NCBI GenBank assembly: GCA_030490835.1
Contig: CM059972.1
Span: 52,371,563 to 52,435,562, forward strand
DNA: 64,000 nucleotides
Direction: 5' to 3'
Source of the DNA: Annona cherimola
Taxonomy: Eukaryota > Streptophyta > Magnoliopsida > Magnoliales > Annonaceae
In this document: positions 23,385-36,300 of the stretch, one piece after another
Layout of the letters: each line of letters opens with the position of its first letter
How positions within the stretch are numbered: position 1 is the first letter of the stretch
Made by a program: the position numbers and the translations under genes
Notes under the pieces: model-generated
Told to the model about the DNA's origin: nothing
What the model saw: the letters and a program-made list of their open reading frames with translations, nothing else
Database searches by the model: none

Positions 23385-24422
23385 TGTTGGTCCCAAATTT
23401 GTGGCAAAACTCAAGAGGGAAGAGGTGAATTGAGTTCTTAAAATTTTCTTTAGTAATTTGAAATTTAACCCCTTGTGAGTTCAATCACCTTGAATGAAAT
23501 GTAAAGGATTAGAGAAAGCAATAAATAGACAAAAACAATAATCACAAGTGATAATAAATTATACTGGTTTGGGCAATATTTCTTACTCTATTCTTCTAAG
23601 CACACACTCTCTTGTGACTTGAATTCCACTACCTCAACAAAGATTACAACTAGAGCTTGTTCTTTCTTCTAGATTGTAGTTCTAGGGGGCTTTTACAATG
23701 GTTACACAAGTAGATGGTGAGTTCGACTCAAACCACACACTACTTGTCTCAACTTGGCATTGGTCTCCAATACCAAGCCAAGCACCACAATACAATAAGA
23801 ATAAATGAAACAAAGAAATCTACACTTTACAGATTGTGTAGAATAGTTTCAGCACTTGAGAAGACTCTTGAGTACTTGAGAAAGGCAATGGCTTCTAGCA
23901 CTTTACTGTAAAAATGTGTCTCTCCTTCTAAAGCACTTAAATGCAGAATTAATTACTTAGGAGCGGGAAGCTAAACACTTAATGAATGCTCTAGCTAACC
24001 CTCATAATTTCTCTTGACGTGCCTTAAATAGTTGTGGGAGTTATTTAAATGTTGGAGGGTAGGTGATGTGAATTAAATGTGCTAACGTTTTGCGACCGTT
24101 GTGACTTAAGTCACAGCTGGAGTTAATTTCGAATGGGACTTTGCCCAAGTTGTAGGCTGCAATCAACTTAGGGGTGAGACTTCGGTCGTCCTCTTTTATC
24201 CATAGAACTTTCCTTCTTTATTTTGTGCTATTTAGGTTTCCTTTTAAGTCGACTAGGTCTTTGGACTTGTGAAATTGACTTGGGTATGCAACTTCACTAA
24301 ATGTTGAGAACTTGGAATTTTAAAACTTCATCTCTTAAGCTTCTATTACTTCAAGTCGTGAACTTGAGTCAACTTGGACTTGGGTTTTAAACAAGTCTTA
24401 AGTGAAGCCGACTTGGACATGT
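23385..24422 (-). mobile_element. Old copia-type LTR (family C), first part, split by a G1 solo LTR
   Basis: On the plus strand it starts TGTTGGTCCC and follows the LTRs of elements A and B block by block: 'ggcaaaactcaagag', 'ttaaccccttgtgag', 'tctacactttacagatt'. It has a single copy of the ~50-bp 'ctagattgtagttctaggggg' unit, where A and B have three, and only a loose version of the GTCGAC repeat. It is clearly diverged and so older. It resumes at 27009 after the inserted solo LTR. Confidence 0.7.
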
Positions 24423-27008
24423 GTGAAACCCCGACCGTATACGCGTCATTTCGACCGTATACGCGTCATTTCAATATTTGTAATTTTGTAATTATTTTAT
24501 GAATAAATGAAAATTCATGAATTATATTGATGGATATGTGTATTAGAGATTGAAATAATGCAATTAGGAATTTAACCCCGTGAATAGTGCACATAAATAG
24601 TAAATGTGAATAGTAAACGGGGATTAAGACACATGATTAAGAGTTAATCACTTGGATTAACTTAATCACAAAAAGACGAAATAGAGATTTAATCACTACA
24701 AGATGAAATAGCAATTCTTTTGGATATTTTAATCCAAATTTGGATTTTTGTGAAAAAATAGAAAACAATTCATAAATTGCAATCCGGGAGTCGGAATTCG
24801 ATGAAATTTTTTATGGATGGTTAAAAATTCATGATGGACATGATGAATGGATTAAGATGTAATGAAAAACACAAATCAAAGGTCAAGATGAAGCATCAAA
24901 TACAAAGTGAAAAAGTGAATCAACTTTACATTAATTAACCATTTGACTTTTAATTAAAATAAATAAATAAAAAATAAAAAAATTAAAAGAAAAGCAGCTA
25001 CATGTCAGGTCGTGCAGGGGGGTATTTTGACCAAAATCAATGGTCAAAATTCATCCTAATCAAAGATCAATGGCTAGGATTAATTTAGCTTAATTTAATT
25101 AATTTTAAAAATAAAAAAATAAGTAGAAAATTAGGGCTGCTATAGGGGGGCTGGATCAGGCCTAGGGTGGCTGCTCTTGGCTCAAGGCATCTTTGGAAAT
25201 TAGAAAAAAAAAACATTTGCAATTTTACACCTCGAGCTAGAGGGGGTAAAATGCAAATTCATGAAATTTGAAGCACTATAAATAGGGGAGCATGCCTTGG
25301 ACCAATTCACAGCCATCCCAAGCTCAAAAATCACTTGAGCAACTTCATTTCCCATCCCCACACGTTTTAGCCTTGAGTAGAAAGAAGAATAGAAGGTTGG
25401 AGAGAGAAAATGTGAGAAAAAGAGGAGTATCTCCACTTCAGGTAAGTAATTTCTACTCAAATTTTTTTTGAATGTTAAGTAGGGTAAAACCATGGTTAAA
25501 TAATGCCTAATAATGAGAAAATAAGTATAGATATAATGTTTAAATGGAATTATGCCAAAACAACAAAAATTTGGAGCGAAGATAGGGTATTCGGGAAGAT
25601 AGCATATGATATGTGAAAATAATGCTCCAAAATTGATAAATGATGATTTGGGATGTATGATTATGATAAACATGATGTTGAAATGATTATATATTAATTT
25701 CATGATTTTTGGAATTAAGGATTATGCTTAAGTGAATTTATGTTGATTTTTAGTATATGGAGAAAATGATTTTTTTTGCCAAGTAAATGATGATAAATTC
25801 AAAATGTATGAAATGTCCTATGATATACTAGGCATAAAGTATATCATGGTATTTTTTATTTTTGGAAAAAATATCAATTTTTGGAACCCATGAACAGTAA
25901 CGTCACTGTGAACAGTAACTCGGATGAACAGTAACTGCTACAGTAAATTGCTATAGTGATTTGCTACAGTAAACAGCGTAATTTTGGAGAAAATTTGAGA
26001 TTAATATTTAAATATAAGGATGGAAATTTTGAGGAACCTATGGATAAAAATATCCATATAAAGAAATAATGCCTAAATATTATAGAGCATGCATGGGAAG
26101 CAGCTTGAATAGAAGAAATAAAATTATCCTTTTTCCTTGAATAGGAAAAGGAAAAGAAAAGGTCGAAGACACCCACTGAGAAGGTAAGCAAGTTATATCT
26201 TTTGCAAATTATTTCCAAAATGGTTGCAAATTGTTGTAAATTGCTTTATGAAATTTATTTAAGGTTGGCCATACCTATAACTGCTTTACATGAACTAAAG
26301 TTTGCTTTGTTAAATTATTTATTAAATGTTTTTTATGAAATTATTTATGATTTACAAATATCATGCCGGCATGTGTATGTAAATGAGCATGTGCACGAGG
26401 AATAGGCCTTAGTCGAGGTAGTAAGCGGACCGGATGTCCCCCTCACTATTGCCGAGTCGCTTAATAGGCCCAAGCTGGTGGCGACCTCCCTGAAATGGGA
26501 GCATGTATAGGATGGGCTCCTAGCTAGCGTCGCATCCAAAGGAATGTCATGAATGCTATGTATGCATTGCACTTGCATTTTATGAAATGCATAAAATGAT
26601 TGAAAAAAATTATGTATGGCTTGCTTACTGAGTATTATTACTCATCCATGCTTTTTCAACAACAGACATGAAATGATGATGAAGGCAGCATGCCAAGTAT
26701 TATGTAGTTTTGATATGAATGTTGTATATGTGAATATTTATGTAAAGATAATGATGTTAATTTGGAGATGGATATGAATATTTTTTTATTTCAATGAAAA
26801 TGTTTATGAAATAGTTTTTTATCATAATGTGATATATGAAATATATTTCATGTTGGATGAATGATGGAAATTTTCCATGTATTAATGTTGTATATATTAA
26901 AAAAGAAAATATCCTGCCATGTGATCAGGGCAACAATCCTGAGTCGCGTTTACCAATCAAAACAATCCCGGAGTAAGGCTTCTAGGCACCTCGGTTTGGG
27001 GCGCCACA
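24423..27008 (+). mobile_element. Solo LTR of gypsy family G1, TSD ACATG
   Basis: It starts TGTGAAACCCCGACC and ends GGGGCGCCACA (2586 bp), flanked by ACATG at 24418-24422 and 27009-27013. The TATA box is at 25277-25285 and the GAACAGTAAC array at about 25890-25980. Near the start a 22-bp unit containing gaccgtatacgcgtcattt is duplicated in tandem. Joining the flanks restores continuous family C LTR sequence, which confirms the insertion. Confidence 0.88.
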
Positions 27009-27247
27009 ACATGCGACTTCAGTCTTGGTACTTAGCCAAATTTGCATGATTGTCTTCTCGAATAACAAGTCCCAAAACTGGGTTAACTTCGTATCTGACT
27101 TCACCCAAGTCGCAGGGTGAAGTTGACTTGATTTCTAACTTCTACCTTCTAATCATAGTTAAAGCAATTCTTAGCCACTCGATGGAATCCAAGTTGCAAG
27201 GAGAGTTGACTTTGATTTTCAACTTCACCCAAGTCGTAGGTGAAGTT
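27009..27247 (-). mobile_element. Old copia-type LTR (family C), second part
   Basis: It continues the LTR that starts at 23385. Loose copies of the 'cccaagtcgcaggtg(g)agtcgacttg' repeat seen in A and B are visible, for example cacccaagtcgcagggtgaag. It stops at 27248 where another family C LTR begins, so its own CCAACA end is not present. Confidence 0.6.
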
Positions 27248-27901
27248 TGTTGGTCTCAAGTTTATGACAAAACTCAAGAGGAGAGAGGTGAATTGGATTC
27301 TTTAAAAAAAATATTAGTGCTTTGAAGCTTTAACCCCTTTTGAGTTTAGTCCCCTTGATTGAAAATATGAAAAGTAAAAGAGAGATAAAAATATCGCAGA
27401 CAATAGACACAGAGAATTATAGTGTTGCGGGACAATCTTTCCTACTTTGCTCTTTTAAGAATACACTCTCTTGTGCGTTGGCTTTTATTATCTCAATGAG
27501 ATTACAATAGAGCATTTGCTTTCTTCTAGATTATAGCTCAAAGAGATCTTTACAATAATATCACAAGTAAACAGCGAGTTCCACTCTAATTGTATGCTAC
27601 TTGTCTCAACTTGGCCTTGGTTTTTAATACCAAGCTAAGTATCATAATATAATAAAACAATTGAGAAAATAAAATCTACACTTTACAGATTGCGTAGAGC
27701 AAATTCAACACTTGAGAAAACTCTTAAATACTCGAAGGAGATTAGAACTTGTAGCCCTTGTAGTGAAAGTGAGAGTTTTCCTTTATAAAGTACTTAATGC
27801 ACACTTAATAGCTTATAAGAAGAAAGATGAAAGCTCAATAAATGCTCTAACTAACCCTCATAACTCCTCTTAATATCTCTTAAATAGTTGTGGAGTTATT
27901 T
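27248..27901 (-). mobile_element. Second old copia-type LTR (family C), truncated by a G2 LTR
   Basis: It begins TGTTGGTCTC and follows the same block order as the LTR at 23385: 'gacaaaactcaagagg', 'tctacactttacagatt', 'ttaaatagttgtgg'. It breaks off in 'gagttattt', where the G2 LTR enters at 27902. The matching continuation is not found in the window. It either inserted into, or lies in tandem with, the LTR to its left. Confidence 0.65.
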
Positions 27902-30712
27902 TGTGATAACCAGACTCGAGTAGGTCTATAAATATGGTACATGTATTATTTAAATGAATTATGGATGATTTATGACTTTTATGATTTAATGGTATTTTGC
28001 AATTAGGGTTTGCAATTAAGAATGGTGATTAAGATTAATAGCCAAAGCCCGGTGTGAGTCAAATGACTAAAGGGGCTTAATGAGGATTAAGATATGCTAA
28101 TATGGCATGAATATTTATTTTAATTTCCATGATATAATTAATGAAGAATAAAATGGAAATTATGGAATTATGTTTGAAATCGTAGAAAATTCATAACTTG
28201 ACGCCTATAATGCGAAATGAGATGAAATTTGAAAGGTAAGCTCATGATTTTGGGCTCAACCTTATTTATGGATTGAATTAAGATAAAAGTGATGATATTA
28301 AAGTGATAATTATTTAATTTTAATCTCACATTCTAAGGTTATTTTCAAAGGTTCATAACTTGACGTAGAAACATCGGTTTGAGATGAAATTTGAAACAAT
28401 TGAATAAAATTATGAAATCTATGATATGGATAGATTAGATTAAGCTAATTACCATGGAAAAGTGCTTAATCGGAAAAAGGTGCCTAGCATTGACTTTGTG
28501 CACCCTAGAGTACTATAACATTTATGTTAAAGCAAGTGAGTTAAATGATTAATGCTATGCAAGGTGTCAAATGGAGGTGCTTTGAGCTAATTTTTTTAGA
28601 TTAAGTCAAGGGCCAAAATTCTTGAAAAGTCAAGTGGATTAAATGATGGTTTAAGAGGCTAAGGGCTAGCCTCAAAGAGGCATGGAGAGGTGGCAATGCA
28701 TGTGACGCCCAAGCTTGATAAATATGAAATTTTTGATTTTTTAAAAATGCAAAATATTCATTTAAATGACCTAGGAAGCTACGGTGAGTTATGAACGTGA
28801 TATGGGTTGATTTTTGTGGCAAGAAAATGCCATAAGGTCCATGACATGTGGACGTTTCTAAGTGGACAGCTTTATGACCCATTAATGTGATGATTTTGAT
28901 GAATTTTCTATAAGATAATTACCCATTTTACTCGGGTAATATTGTGCCACCACAACAAGGGATAAGATTCCCATTAATTACCCTCCAAATGATGTGGCAA
29001 GGTGGGCTAAAAAATCTGGAAAATGAAGGGTATAAAAGAGGCTTCCATGGGGACGTTTCAAGAAGGTTAGAGAGAGAAAAATTTTGAGGAGAAAAATCCT
29101 CCAAGAAAGGCAGTCCTGCACGACCCAAAACAGCAAGGAAAAGAGGGGAAAAGAGGAGAAAAAGAGAAGAAAAAAAGGAAGAAAGAAAGGAATCCAAGTT
29201 GGGAAAGTTTGGAATCAAAGGTGCTTAGAATCAAGTAAGTATGAATTAAGTTTTGGATTCTTAAAACCTAAGTTTCTTTCTCAAATCATGAGCCATGAAT
29301 ATGGTTCATAAAGAACTCTTAAAGGTTGAGTTATGATGCCTTGATAAGGGTATGGAATGATTTTTGAAAGATTTAAATGAGATCAAGAGTTCAAGAGAGT
29401 GAAAAGGGAAGTTAGGGTTGAATTTTGAGATGAAAGCTAACTTGGAAAATTCTCAAAACCCTAAACCAAGTTTCTGTATGATTAAAGCATGATGATTTGG
29501 ATGTAATTCATGTTCTTTTGGATTACATATGCTGATTTGAGCATTTGTTAATGATTTTACCAAAAATGAAACTTAGGGTTTCAAGTAATGCCCGATTTTT
29601 CTATTTTTGAGTTAAAAATGATACAAAGAAGTGCTTAAATGATATCTGATTTATGTGAAGTTGCTAAAATGCAAAATATGCATAAATATGTGATGAAAGG
29701 CATAAGGATGTTTCTGTATGAGTGTATTTTGATTATCTAAAATTTTGAGATTAAGTTATGAAGCTTAAAACGTCACTTATGTGCTTAAAATGAGCATGGA
29801 CATAGAAAAGGTGAAAAATGGATGAAAAATGATAAATGGGTGATATAAATCCCCATATGTTGATTTATGAATGATAATTATGTGTTTACCTTAAATATGG
29901 GTTTAAAACATAATATAGAATGGATTGTATGATGCACAAGTGAGTGCGATGTATCTATACCCGACTTGGAATTCAAGTGGGTTATGTAAGTTAATGGATT
30001 ATGGGTTGGAAAACTAAGCAAGAAAATGAAAATGTTTTGGATGCAATTCGATTCTTATATGTATAGGCAAAGGCAAAGAGATAAGTGATATGGAAAGCTA
30101 AGACGAAGCAGGTAAGCAAGCAATTTTCTAAATGTTTTTCGTTTTATCAAAATATGATAAAATGACTGCAAATGATGTTCTAAATGTTTTGAACCATTTT
30201 GCAAATTGATTGATGAATTATTGCCAAGTTATTTAAGGATGGCCATTACTTTACTTCAATATGTGTTGAAATGTTATTTCAATTATGATAAATGAAATGC
30301 TTACTGTTTCGCAATTATGTATGAAAAGTGATAAAGCGTGGATTTAAACAATGTTTCATTGAAACGATATTTAAAAGGGATGGTGCAAAGAATTCTCTAC
30401 ATGAGAATGACAAGTTGCCATGTGTAAGAGGTATATGATACCGGGGTGACTAAAAATCATGCATGAAATGGAAATCAAGTAGGCTAGTCAAGGCAGAAGC
30501 AGGACAGGAAGTCCGCCCTTGACGTTGCCAAGTCAGAAGGTCCGGCGCTAAGGATGGAAAGGATCATGTTATGAAAGAATGTTCCCCGAGCTAGCGTACC
30601 CTCCCATGAAGGATTATGTCATGAATGGAAATAATGCATTTGCACATCCAATGTTTATGAAAATCCCAAAAATTGAGATTAAACTGGTTTACATGACTGG
30701 TTTATATGAAAG
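27902..30712 (+). mobile_element. 5' part of a G2-type LTR, cut by the G1 gypsy element
   Basis: It begins TGTGATAACCAGACTCGAGTAGG. It has the G2 block order, a TATAAAAG box at 29031, a purine-rich leader (29050-29200) and the 'aggtaagcaagcaa' segment at about 30110. Near 30480-30600 it contains the family's conserved region ('gttgccaagtcagaagg'). It stops at 30712, where a minus-oriented G1 LTR starts. No 3' end is present, so whether it was a solo LTR or part of an element is unknown. Confidence 0.7.
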
Positions 30713-33254
30713 TGTGGCGCCACGAACTGGGGTGCCTAGAAGCCTTACTCCGGGACTGTTTTTGATTGGTAAACATGACTCAGGATTGTTGCCCTGATCA
30801 CACAGCAAGATTTTTTTTTATATATAACATCAATACATGGAAAATTGTCACCATTCATTCAACTTGAAATATATTTCACATATCATAGTTATAATCAAAG
30901 TCTGTTCATAAACATCATCATTGAAAAGATATTCTTTCCCATCTCAAAATTATTATCATTGTCTTTATATAAAATTTACATATGCAACATTTATATCAAA
31001 ACTACATAATATTTTGCATGCTGCCTTCATCATCATTTCCTGTCTGTCGTTGAAAAAGCATGGGTGAGTAATAATACTCAGTAAGCAAGTCATACATAAT
31101 TTTTCAATCATTTTTATGCATTTCATAAAATGCAAATGCAATGCATACATAGCATACATGACATTTCTTTATATGCGACGCTAGCTAGGCGCCCATCCCA
31201 TACATGCTCCCATCTCAGGGAGGTCGCCGCCGGCCTGGGCCTATATAAGCGACTTGGTAATAGCGAGGGGGGTATTCGGTCCGCTTACTACCTCAACTAT
31301 AGCCTATTCCTCGTACACATGCTCATTTACATACACATGCCGGCGTGATATTTGTAAATTACAAACAATTTCATAAAAAAATATTTAATAAATAATTTAA
31401 CAATCGTAGTTTAGTTCATGTAAAATAGTTATAGGTATGGTCAACCTTAAATAAATTTCATAAAACAATTCACAAACAATTTCAAGCATTTTTGAAAATA
31501 ATTTGTAAAATATATAACTTGCTTACCTTCTCAGTTGGTGTCCTCGACTTTTTCTTTTCCTTTTCCTATTCAAGAAAAAAGGATATTTCATTTCTTTTAT
31601 TCAAGCTGCTTCCCATGCATGCTTTATAATATTTGGGCATTATTTCTTTATACGGGTTTTTCTATCCATAGGTTCTTCAAAAATTTCATCATTATATTTA
31701 AATATTAATCTCAAATTTTCTCCAAAATCACGTTGTTTACTGTTCATGGTTACTGTAGCAAATCATTGTTCATTCGAGGTTACTGTTCACAACGTGTTGG
31801 TTACTGTTCATGAGTTCCAAAAATTGACATTTTTTCCGAAAATAAAAAATACCATGACATAACTTATGTTTAGTATATCATGAAAAAATTCACGAATTTT
31901 AAATTTACCATCATTAACTTGGCTAATAAAACATTTTCTCCATATACTAAAAATCAACATAATTTCACTTAAGCATAATCCTTAATTCTAAAAATTATGA
32001 GATTAATATATCATCATTCCAACATCATATTTATCATAATCATTCATCCCAAATCATCATTTATCAAATTTGGAGCATTATTTACACATCATATGCTATC
32101 TTCCCGAATACTCTATCTTTGCTCCAAATTTTTGATCTTTTGGCATAATTCCAATTAAGCATTATAACTATACTTATTTTCTCATACTTAGGTATTATAT
32201 AAGCATGGTTTTATCCTACTTAACATCCAAAAGTTATTTGGATAGAATTCACTTACCTGAAGTGGAGATATCCCTCTTTTTCTCACACTTTCTCTCTCTA
32301 ACTTTCTCTTCTTCTTTCCTTGGACGTGTGGGGGGTTTGGGAGCTTGGAATTGCTCAAGTGGAGCTGGGATGAATGATGCATTGGACGTCCACCCCTGCC
32401 CCTATTTATAGGGTTTGATTTTTCATGAAATTATAATTTACCCTCCCTTGCTCAAGGTATTAAATTGTAAATGTGTTTTTTTCTAATTTTCAAAAGGTAC
32501 TTTGAGCCATGTGCAGTCCACCCTACAGAATCTCAGCCCCCCTATGGCAGCCCTACGTTTATTTATTATTTTTGATTTTTAAAATTAATTAATTTAAGCT
32601 AATTAAATCCTAGCCCTTAATTTATGATGATGATGAATGTGGACCATTGATTTTGGTCAAGGATCCCAACCACCCCCTGCTCATGCCCCTGCCATTGCTG
32701 CTTTTCATTTAATTTTTTTTTAATTATTTAATTTTAATAAAAAGTCAAAAGTAGAATTAATGAAAAGTTAAGCTACTTTTTAATCTCCATTTGGCGTTTC
32801 ATCTTGACCCTTAATTTGTGATTTTCATCACATCTTAAACCATTCACTAAGTTCATCATGAATTTTTAACCATACATAAAAAATTTCATCTAAATCCGAC
32901 GCCCAGATTGTAAATTATGAATTTTTCTTTAATTTTTCACTAAAATTCAAAATTATATTAAAATATAAAAAAGAATTGCTATTTTGTCTTGTAGTGATTA
33001 AATTCCCTTTTTGTCTTTTTGTGATTAAGTTAATCAAAGTGATTAACTCTTAATCACATGTCTTAATCCTCTGTTACTATTCACGTGCACTATTCACGTA
33101 TACTATTCACGTGGGTTCATTTATTAATTGCATTATATTAATCTCCAATACACATATCCATAAATATAATTCATAAATTTTATTCATCATAAAAATTATT
33201 ACAAAAATTTAGGGTTTACGATATGTATACTGCCGGAGAAAGCTAAGTTTCACA
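30713..33254 (-). mobile_element. G1 LTR acting as the 3' LTR of a deleted gypsy element
   Basis: On the plus strand it starts TGTGGCGCCACGAAC and ends CTAAGTTTCACA (2542 bp). TATA box at 32403-32410 (minus) and GAACAGTAAC array at 31735-31815. Unlike the other G1 copies it is not solo: directly next to it (33255-33271) is a polypurine tract on the minus strand, then the end of a gypsy pol gene. The left flank GAAAG (30708-30712) has no partner at 33255. Confidence 0.82.
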
Positions 33255-33271
33255 ATCCTTCCCCCCATATA
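33255..33271 (-). other. Polypurine tract of the gypsy element
   Basis: On the minus strand it reads TATATGGGGGGAAGGAT, immediately upstream of the 3' LTR start TGTGAAAC. This is where plus-strand DNA synthesis would be primed during reverse transcription. It lies about 20 bp after the pol stop codon. Confidence 0.75.
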
Positions 33272-33290
33272 ATAGGTTTCGTCCCGAAAC

Positions 33291-33343
33291 CTATTTTTCC
33301 TTGAACAATTGAGGATATTTCTTTTTGACCTCTTCTCGTAGCT
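33291..33343 (-). pseudogene. Last codons of gypsy pol (after the chromodomain)
   Basis: On the minus strand this reads REEVKKKYPQLFKEK then TAG (33293-33291), the tail that follows the chromodomain in plant chromovirus gypsy elements. It continues the fragment that ends at 39196. The two were separated by the solo LTR at 33344-39195, and TAGCT is duplicated at the join. Confidence 0.8.
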
Positions 33344-36300
33344 TGTGGAGCCCCCGACCCGAGGCTCCACATAGTCCTTACTCCGGGGTCGAAAAGGGTT
33401 GGTAAACGTGACTCAGGATTGTTGCCCTGATCACATGGCAAAATTTTTTTTATATAAATATATAACATCAATACAGATAACATTTTCATTCATCCAACTT
33501 GGAAAGCATTTCCCATATCATAGTCTTAACTATTGTCTTTACGTTATTAGAGTCATAACGATTGTCTTTACATTATCAGAGTCATAACGATTGTCTTTAT
33601 AGAAAAATCATCATATACACCATTTACATATAATTCTGCATTTTCTCACATATTCCATACAGGTTGTACTACCTTAACTTAATTGTTTTCATCAACGTTG
33701 AATATAACATTGATCATACTACAAATTCTTCTTCTTCTTTTCACACATGCAAACAAATGTAAGCATCTTGACATTCTTTTTATACCTGTTCTTCTCCATG
33801 GGTCATCTCCATTTACCTGACTAAATTTTGGAAAACAACACATGAGTACTAATACTCAGTAAGCAAGTCTTTTCCTTTTGTAAGTAAACATTTTCCATTT
33901 TCTTTTTGTGCATAATATGAAAATGCAAATGCATTCAATGTATACATGACATTTTTCCAAATGGATCGCTAGCTAGGCGTCCACTACTTGATCCTGCTCC
34001 CATTTCAGGAAGGGCGCCGCCGGCCTCAGCCTGTATTAGCGACTTGGTCACGCTAGAGGAGGACAATCGGTCCAATTACACCTCTCTCGTAACCTAATCC
34101 TCGTGCACCATGATCATTCACATTCACATACTGGCATAACATTTATAAATCATAAACTTTTCATAAAAGCAGTTAACAAGTAGTTAGCAATCATTTCATG
34201 TAAAGCATTATAGGAATGACCATCCTTAAATATATTTTATAAATCATGTGAGCAAATAATTTGCAAACATTTAGAAATATTTTAGAAAACATGTAACTTG
34301 CTTACCTGCGTAGTCAATTGTACCTTCCACTTTTTCCTTTTCTTTTCCTATACAAATGAAAAGGACCATTTTTTCTCATATAAAAATAATATCCCATGCT
34401 TGCACATTTCTACTATTAACTCTGAATCTATCTTAGGGTTTTCTAACCCATGTTTGTTTCATATCAACTTTGACCCATTTATACTTTTAGTTCAATATTG
34501 TCATCACCCTGTTTTAATTCACTTATGTTTACCATCTCTCACTTATCAATTCCATCTTTAACACTAGTTTTCTTTCCTTTAGTCAACTTCTCAAGGCAAT
34601 TGCTTATAAACTTCCTAAGTCATTTGATGTCACCAATTCAAATAAGCTGTTTATCTTCCTTTTTCCATAAATTCAATATAATTATCTTCTAACCACATTT
34701 TCATATTTGGCTAATACTAACCGCTCTTATCCTCATTTGGTTGAACTTGTTTCAAGGTCTAACCATTCCATTTATTTTGACATCATTATTTAAGGGTTAA
34801 TTTTCCAAATCTTACTTAGGATTTGTAATACTTAGCTAAATCCAATATCTTGGATTTTAGCATTTTATACTTAGCATATATTTCCTATAATCGACATATT
34901 ATTTGAGAAAATCTCTCAAGATATTTGCTTAAGGGTAAGGGCTTATAATTTGGGTCTAAACTTTTCATAATTTTTGTAATATCCCTCAAACAGCCCTATA
35001 TATTACATTTAACCCTCATCTATATTTTCTAAAATCACATCTTAGGTACTTAATCACTTACTTAGTGATCATAAATTTATACCTTTTCTCTAAACCTTTT
35101 TTACACATTATAATGAAAATAAGTTTCATTTAAAATTTTTGGAACTTATTATTAAATTCTAAAACAGCCTTTGTTTTCTTATTTTCACTAAGTTTCATCT
35201 TCTTATTTACCCATTAATTTCATATACATATTATAACATCAATTATTAATCATTATTACTATCCTTAATCTTTTATTACACTCTTTACTAACATATATAT
35301 TAATTCGGATCACTTTCACTTAGTTTTCATATTTATTTTTGATTATTTCTCGAACTGTCCTCATTTGCAGAAATCAGGCGTACTGATTTCTTTAAATCTT
35401 GATTTGTAATCAAATCAAGTTATGTAATTATGAAATTTCTACCATACATCTATAATTACATTAATTAACCCTCATAAAAATTTCAGCAAGAAATATTAAC
35501 ATTATATATTTATTTTGACATTTTCACTGTGCTGGACAGTGTTGTGTAATCAGGAGCAGCCTTAATCACGTTAATTTTAAACCATACTTATGTCATCCAA
35601 AAATCATATTTTATTTTTTTATAGTGATAATAAAAATATCTTATACATCATATCAAAATTTAAGATCAAAAATACATCTGAAAAAATTATTAAAAATCAT
35701 TTACTACAGATGATCCTGTCACCCGTTTTACCCTGTTTAAGTTAATCTTCTCGGATTTTTTATTTACAGCCTGCTTAATATTTCAAGATGAAACTTTAGT
35801 CGTTCCTTAATGATCATATAATGAACATGGAAAAAATCATTCGTTTACTATCTCGTTCATATTTTTATTTCTATCATCACATAACCTCCACATTTATCAT
35901 TTGGATGTTGTAAGTTGTTTACATATATACCCAAATCTGATTTTGACGTTACCTGCATATGTGATTGCATACTTGCAATCTATGAATCCTTAATTTAAAG
36001 CTAACGTAATTAATCAGCATAAAAATCTCACTGAATTCATTAACGGTTATATATATGTATCATATATATTAACATTCGAACCATTTAAGCAGTATTAAAA
36101 TTTCACTGAATTAATGATATGGGAATCATACCGATATTAAAAAAAATCATGCTTAATTAATAAAATGGTATATGCATGAACGTCTAGCAGCATATTAAAA
36201 TTCTGTTTACTGCAGAACATTTATTTAGGAACAGTAAAATATTTTTACAGCATGTGTTTTATATTTATTAATCAACGTTCTGCATAGACTGTTAAAATTA

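Noticed and set aside
25200..25703. 167-aa minus-strand ORF
   Set aside because: It lies antisense across the promoter and leader of the G1 solo LTR; similar chance frames occur in sister LTRs (13910-14212). Not conserved as a protein.
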